Shown piece by piece: positions 61,024-64,000 of a stretch of 64,000 nucleotides of DNA; the stretch's first letter is position 1; every line of letters begins with the position of its first letter. The notes below the pieces were generated by a model. It was given only the letters and a program-made list of their open reading frames with translations. It was not told the DNA's origin and did no database searches. Made by a program: the position numbers and the translations under genes. This stretch comes from JANOYY01 sp043720395. GTDB taxonomy: Bacteria > Actinomycetota > Acidimicrobiia > Acidimicrobiales > JANYDT01. Where the stretch lies: assembly GCA_043720395.1 (NCBI GenBank), contig JAYSSR010000085.1, positions 1 through 64,000 on the forward strand, read 5' to 3'.

Positions 61024-63375
61024 GTGACGTCGCACGTGCCCTCCATGCCCCCGCCGACGCCCCGGCCGAACATCGCCACGATCGAGGAGATCGAGCGGCG
61101 GGTTCTCTGGATAGCGGTGCGGATGGTCGACCACGCGAATCATGATCGCCCCGGTGCCGGGGGCGTCAAGGTCGGGGGCCACCAGGCGTCGAGTGCGTCC
61201 ATGGTGTCCATCATGGCGGCACTGTGGTTCGGCCATCTCGACGGCCACGACAAGGTCGCCGTCAAGCCGCACGCGTCTCCGGTGTACCACGCCATCAAGT
61301 ACCTGTCCGGAGAACTCGATCGGTCCTACCTGACCCGCCTTCGAAGCCTCGGAGGATTGCAGGCCTACCCGAGTCGCACGAAGGACCCCGATGTCTCGGA
61401 CTTCTCGACCGGTTCGGTGGGCCTCGGCGCAGTTGCGCCGCTGTTCGCCGCCGCGGCCCGCCGATACATCGACGCCCACTTCCCCCCGTCCCGTCCGGGT
61501 CGCTTCTTCGCCCTCGTGGGAGATGCTGAGCTGGATGAGGGGAACATCTGGGAGGCGATTGCGGACCCTGCGCTCAAGAACCTGTCGAACGCGACATGGA
61601 TCGTGGACGTGAACCGCCAGAGTCTTGATCGGGTCGTCCCGGAGATGAAGGCCCATCTCCTCATGAAGTTCTTCGCGGACTCGGGATGGCACGTCGAAGA
61701 GGCGAAGTACGGTCGCCGACTCCATGCAGCGTTTGCTCGACCTGACGGCGAAACGCTGCGCAGACACATCGACGCAATGGCGAACGAGCAGTACCAGAGC
61801 CTGTTCGCGTTCCGGGGCGCTGAACTGCGCACGCGGTTCCTCGACGGTGCGAACGACGATGTCCGACAGTTCGTCGCCACGATCGGAGATGAGGATCTTG
61901 CCCCGCTCGTGCAGAATCTCGGTGGCCACGACATCGGCGAACTCTTGCGTGCCTATCAAGCATGCGACGCAGTGAGCGATCGGCCGAGCGTGGTGTTTGC
62001 ATACACCGTCAAGGGTTGGGGCCTGCCGATCGCAGGCGATCCGCTGAACCATGCTGCACTTCTCAGCTCGGGGCAGATCGATGACTTTAGGAACGCGCTC
62101 GGACTGACGACCGAGACCGAATGGGACCGGTTCGATCCGGGGACCGATGCCGGGCGGGCATGCGCCGCTGTCGGAGCGGAGATCAACAACCATCCCCGGA
62201 CGCCGCGTCCCCACGTTGTGGTCCCGATCCAGACCGGCGTGTTCACGGCCAAGCCGGTGTCGACGCAGGAGAGTTTCGGGCGCATCCTCACCTCTCTCGC
62301 CCAGTTTCCCAAGGTGGCGTCTCGAATGGTTACTACGTCGCCCGATGTCTCTGTGTCGACCAACCTCGGTGGCTGGATCAACAAGGTCGGAGTTTTCACG
62401 CCGGCCGCGCAGACCGACTACCTCGGCGACGGCCGACTCCTGCGATGGACGCAAGGTCCGAGCGGTCGCCACATCGAACTCGGGCTCTCCGAGATGAATC
62501 TCTTCCTGATGCTCCACGCGTTGGGTCTCGGCCACGAGCTGCACGGCGAGCATCTACTTCCGATCGGCACCGTCTATGACCCGTTCGTCTGCCGGGGCCT
62601 CGACGCCCTTATCTATGCGCTGTACAACGGAGCGCGCTTCATTCTTGTCGGCACGCCCGCGGGAGTGACGCTTGCGCCGGAGGGTGGAGCGCACCAGAGC
62701 ACGATCACCGCGTCCATCGGTATGGAACTCCCGGGGATCACCTATGCGGAGCCGGCCTTTGCAACAGCACTCGACTGGCTTCTGTGCGATGGGCTGGCAG
62801 GCCTCAGCGAACCTGACGGACATTCGCTCTACCTGCGCCTCACGACCCGCCCGATCGACCAATCACCGTTCAACGCCGCGGCGGCGCGCGTGGGCGAAGA
62901 AGTATTGCGCCGCGACGTTCTGGCCGGTGGGTATCGCCTCGTGTCACCGGACGCATCGGCCGACGTGATCATCGTGGCGTCGGGGGCGGTGATGCCGGAA
63001 GCGATCGAGAGCGCGGCCCGTCTTCACGACGAAGGCGTCGAGGCGGTGGTGATCGACGCAACGAGCCTTGATCGTCTCTACGAAGGCTGGCGGGCAACGC
63101 AGCGTTTCGCAGTGGCTACGGGAAGTCGGACGCGGCCGGACTTCCACCTCGCCAAACTGATTCCGGTAGTTGAGCGGCGGGTGCCGATCGTTACCGTGCA
63201 TGATGCGTCGAGCCATGCAATGGCGTGGATTGGATCGGTGTTCGGCCAACGAGTCGTGCCCGTCGGGGTGGACAGCTTCGGCCAGTCCGGTACGGTCGCC
63301 GACCTCTACGGCCTCTTCGGGATGCTGCCGGATCAATTGGTCAACGCCGCCCTCGTGGCCCTCGACAATGGCTGA
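61024..63375 (+). CDS. homodimeric-type 2-oxoacid (pyruvate) dehydrogenase E1-like protein
   Basis: 783 residues from GTG 61024. AceE/MdeB-type E1 layout: GGHQASSASMVSIMAALWFG near 50, the ThDP/Mg motif VGDAELDEGNIWEAIADPAL then VDVNRQSLDRVV near 161-200, the transketolase-like PYR domain with IELGLSEMNLFLMLHALGLG near 485, LAPEGGAHQSTITAS near 552, and a C-terminal domain. Shorter than AceE (about 880-930). No E2 or E3 genes are here, so it may use the cell's own, or act as a decarboxylase. Ribosome site not visible; possibly leaderless. Confidence 0.83.
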   Translation: MTSHVPSMPPPTPRPNIATIEEIERRVLWIAVRMVDHANHDRPGAGGVKVGGHQASSASMVSIMAALWFGHLDGHDKVAVKPHASPVYHAIKYLSGELDRSYLTRLRSLGGLQAYPSRTKDPDVSDFSTGSVGLGAVAPLFAAAARRYIDAHFPPSRPGRFFALVGDAELDEGNIWEAIADPALKNLSNATWIVDVNRQSLDRVVPEMKAHLLMKFFADSGWHVEEAKYGRRLHAAFARPDGETLRRHIDAMANEQYQSLFAFRGAELRTRFLDGANDDVRQFVATIGDEDLAPLVQNLGGHDIGELLRAYQACDAVSDRPSVVFAYTVKGWGLPIAGDPLNHAALLSSGQIDDFRNALGLTTETEWDRFDPGTDAGRACAAVGAEINNHPRTPRPHVVVPIQTGVFTAKPVSTQESFGRILTSLAQFPKVASRMVTTSPDVSVSTNLGGWINKVGVFTPAAQTDYLGDGRLLRWTQGPSGRHIELGLSEMNLFLMLHALGLGHELHGEHLLPIGTVYDPFVCRGLDALIYALYNGARFILVGTPAGVTLAPEGGAHQSTITASIGMELPGITYAEPAFATALDWLLCDGLAGLSEPDGHSLYLRLTTRPIDQSPFNAAAARVGEEVLRRDVLAGGYRLVSPDASADVIIVASGAVMPEAIESAARLHDEGVEAVVIDATSLDRLYEGWRATQRFAVATGSRTRPDFHLAKLIPVVERRVPIVTVHDASSHAMAWIGSVFGQRVVPVGVDSFGQSGTVADLYGLFGMLPDQLVNAALVALDNG

Positions 63376-63424
63376 CGCTCTGGGAGCACGATGTCTTGGC
63401 CGGAGCGTCTTGGCGTTGCGTGGT

Positions 63425-63443
63425 GTATTGAAGCAGTCAATAC
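63425..63443. promoter_or_regulatory. operator-like palindrome, site 5
   Basis: GTATTGA-AGCAG-TCAATAC, perfect 7-bp arms around N5, 61 bp before the LLM start at 63505. The 129-bp gap also has a TATTTTG stretch that may be a -10 element. Confidence 0.7.
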
Positions 63444-63504
63444 TGCGGCTATTTTGTGGGTGTTGGACTAGCCGGCGATACGCCCGAACGAAAGTTGACT
63501 TGAG

Positions 63505-64000
63505 ATGAAGATCGGTGCGTTCTTCTTCGGCGGCGTCGAGATGTCCGATGCTGGCTCGGGGCTACCCAGTCCCATGGATCGGCGCTACGACAACGCTGCC
63601 TGCTGGGCAGCAACACTCCAGTACGTGGACGCTGCCGTGCAGGCCGACCGGCTGGGGTACGACAGTTTCTGGACCACCGAGCACCACTTTCAACACGAGG
63701 GCTACGAGGTGATCCCGAACGGGATTCTGATCTCTACGTGGATTGCGGCCCGTACGGAGCGGATTCGACTTGGCTCAATGTTCAATGTGGTGCCGCAATG
63801 GAATCCCCTACGCCTAGCCGAGGATTTCTCGACCATGCACAATCTCTCGGGTGGCCGCGGCATTCTCGGCGTCGGGCGTGGCACGGTGCCGAGGGAACTG
63901 CTGCATCTCAACCCCGATCAGGTGTCCGTCGGGTCGGCCGACAACCCGGACCAGGCGAGTGACGACGCCCGGAATCGCGCCTGGTTCGAAGAGGCAATGG
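63505..64000 (+). CDS. LLM-class flavin-dependent oxidoreductase (cut by window end)
   Basis: 165 codons present; the gene continues past 64000. MKIGAFFFGGVEMSDAGSGL, a YDSFWTTEHHFQHEGYEVIP segment, RIRLGSMFNVVPQWNPLRLA and GRGILGVGRGTVPRELLHL are the FMN-binding luciferase family pattern, in the bacterial-luciferase/alkanal-like group rather than the compact type at 60009-60842. It has its own upstream operator-like site. Reduced flavin may come from the reductases at 58.9-60.0 kb. Confidence 0.85.
   Translation, partial: MKIGAFFFGGVEMSDAGSGLPSPMDRRYDNAACWAATLQYVDAAVQADRLGYDSFWTTEHHFQHEGYEVIPNGILISTWIAARTERIRLGSMFNVVPQWNPLRLAEDFSTMHNLSGGRGILGVGRGTVPRELLHLNPDQVSVGSADNPDQASDDARNRAWFEEAM

Noticed and set aside
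60370..62553. 727-codon open frame on the minus strand across the E1-like gene
   Set aside because: Antisense to a well-supported gene; composition is Arg/His/Gly-rich shadow of GC-rich codons and has no family pattern.

Overview
The window is GC-rich, densely coded DNA from a free-living actinobacterium. The mix points to Acidimicrobiia (Ilumatobacter-like) as an inference: DUF1501/DUF1800 exported proteins, a DUF222-HNH endonuclease, DivIVA, DUF501-Ppx, several luciferase-like (LLM) oxidoreductases and many GTG starts. No rRNA, CRISPR array or intact phage was seen. One tRNA, Leu(UAA), is present.

Layout. 0-4.1 kb: GDP-mannose dehydratase (gmd), an LLM oxidoreductase and a secreted YWTN-type propeller protein. 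4.2-8.7 kb: an exported DUF1800/DUF1501 operon divergent from an OmpR-type two-component system, with matching direct repeats facing each side. 8.9-20.1 kb: accessory genes of the aerobic CO dehydrogenase type (MoxR, VWA, split XdhC, MobA-like, CoxG) mixed with HD-GYP, PlsC, DUF3054, a geranylgeranyl-reductase-like protein, DUF501 and ppx; most of the second half is one tightly overlapping operon. No coxL/M/S is in view. 20.2-24.6 kb: glycosyltransferase, DivIVA, Maf and Dus. 24.7-27.4 kb: a decay zone with a broken tyrosine recombinase, a frameshifted toxin plus intact RHH antitoxin behind a palindrome, and a DUF222-HNH gene behind a LexA-like box. 27.5-35.5 kb: gcvP, a PAS-GGDEF cyclase, an acetyltransferase, an acidic membrane protein and a DCC-family protein. 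35.5-36.2 kb: tRNA-Leu(UAA) followed by three gene relics (XRE, DUF433, alternative-oxidase-like). 36.2-38.7 kb: creatininase divergent from an FAD oxidoreductase.

38.7-64 kb is a large uptake and catabolic island. It has a MalEFG-type importer followed by a PanB-fold protein, three PhyH oxygenases and a GH13 protein; an Rbs/Frc-type importer; an Ssu/Tau-type importer; an NMT1-like binding protein; a sugar-isomerase-like protein; an amidohydrolase/MTHFR-like/TIGR03792 operon; an LLM enzyme with two flavodoxin-fold reductases; a homodimeric-type 2-oxoacid dehydrogenase E1; and another LLM gene cut by the window end. The main new observation is a shared operator-like palindrome, ATTGA-N5-TCAAT. 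It occurs in the divergent or upstream promoter regions at 41.38, 57.14, 60.98 and 63.43 kb, with degenerate copies at 41.42 and 53.52 kb. This suggests that the island, although built of unrelated transporter types, is one regulon controlled by a factor encoded outside the window. Its substrate is unknown. PhyH and LLM oxygenation, a PanB fold with a changed metal site and an MTHFR-like protein together hint at oxidative breakdown of a substituted sugar or heterocycle with C1 release, but that is inference.
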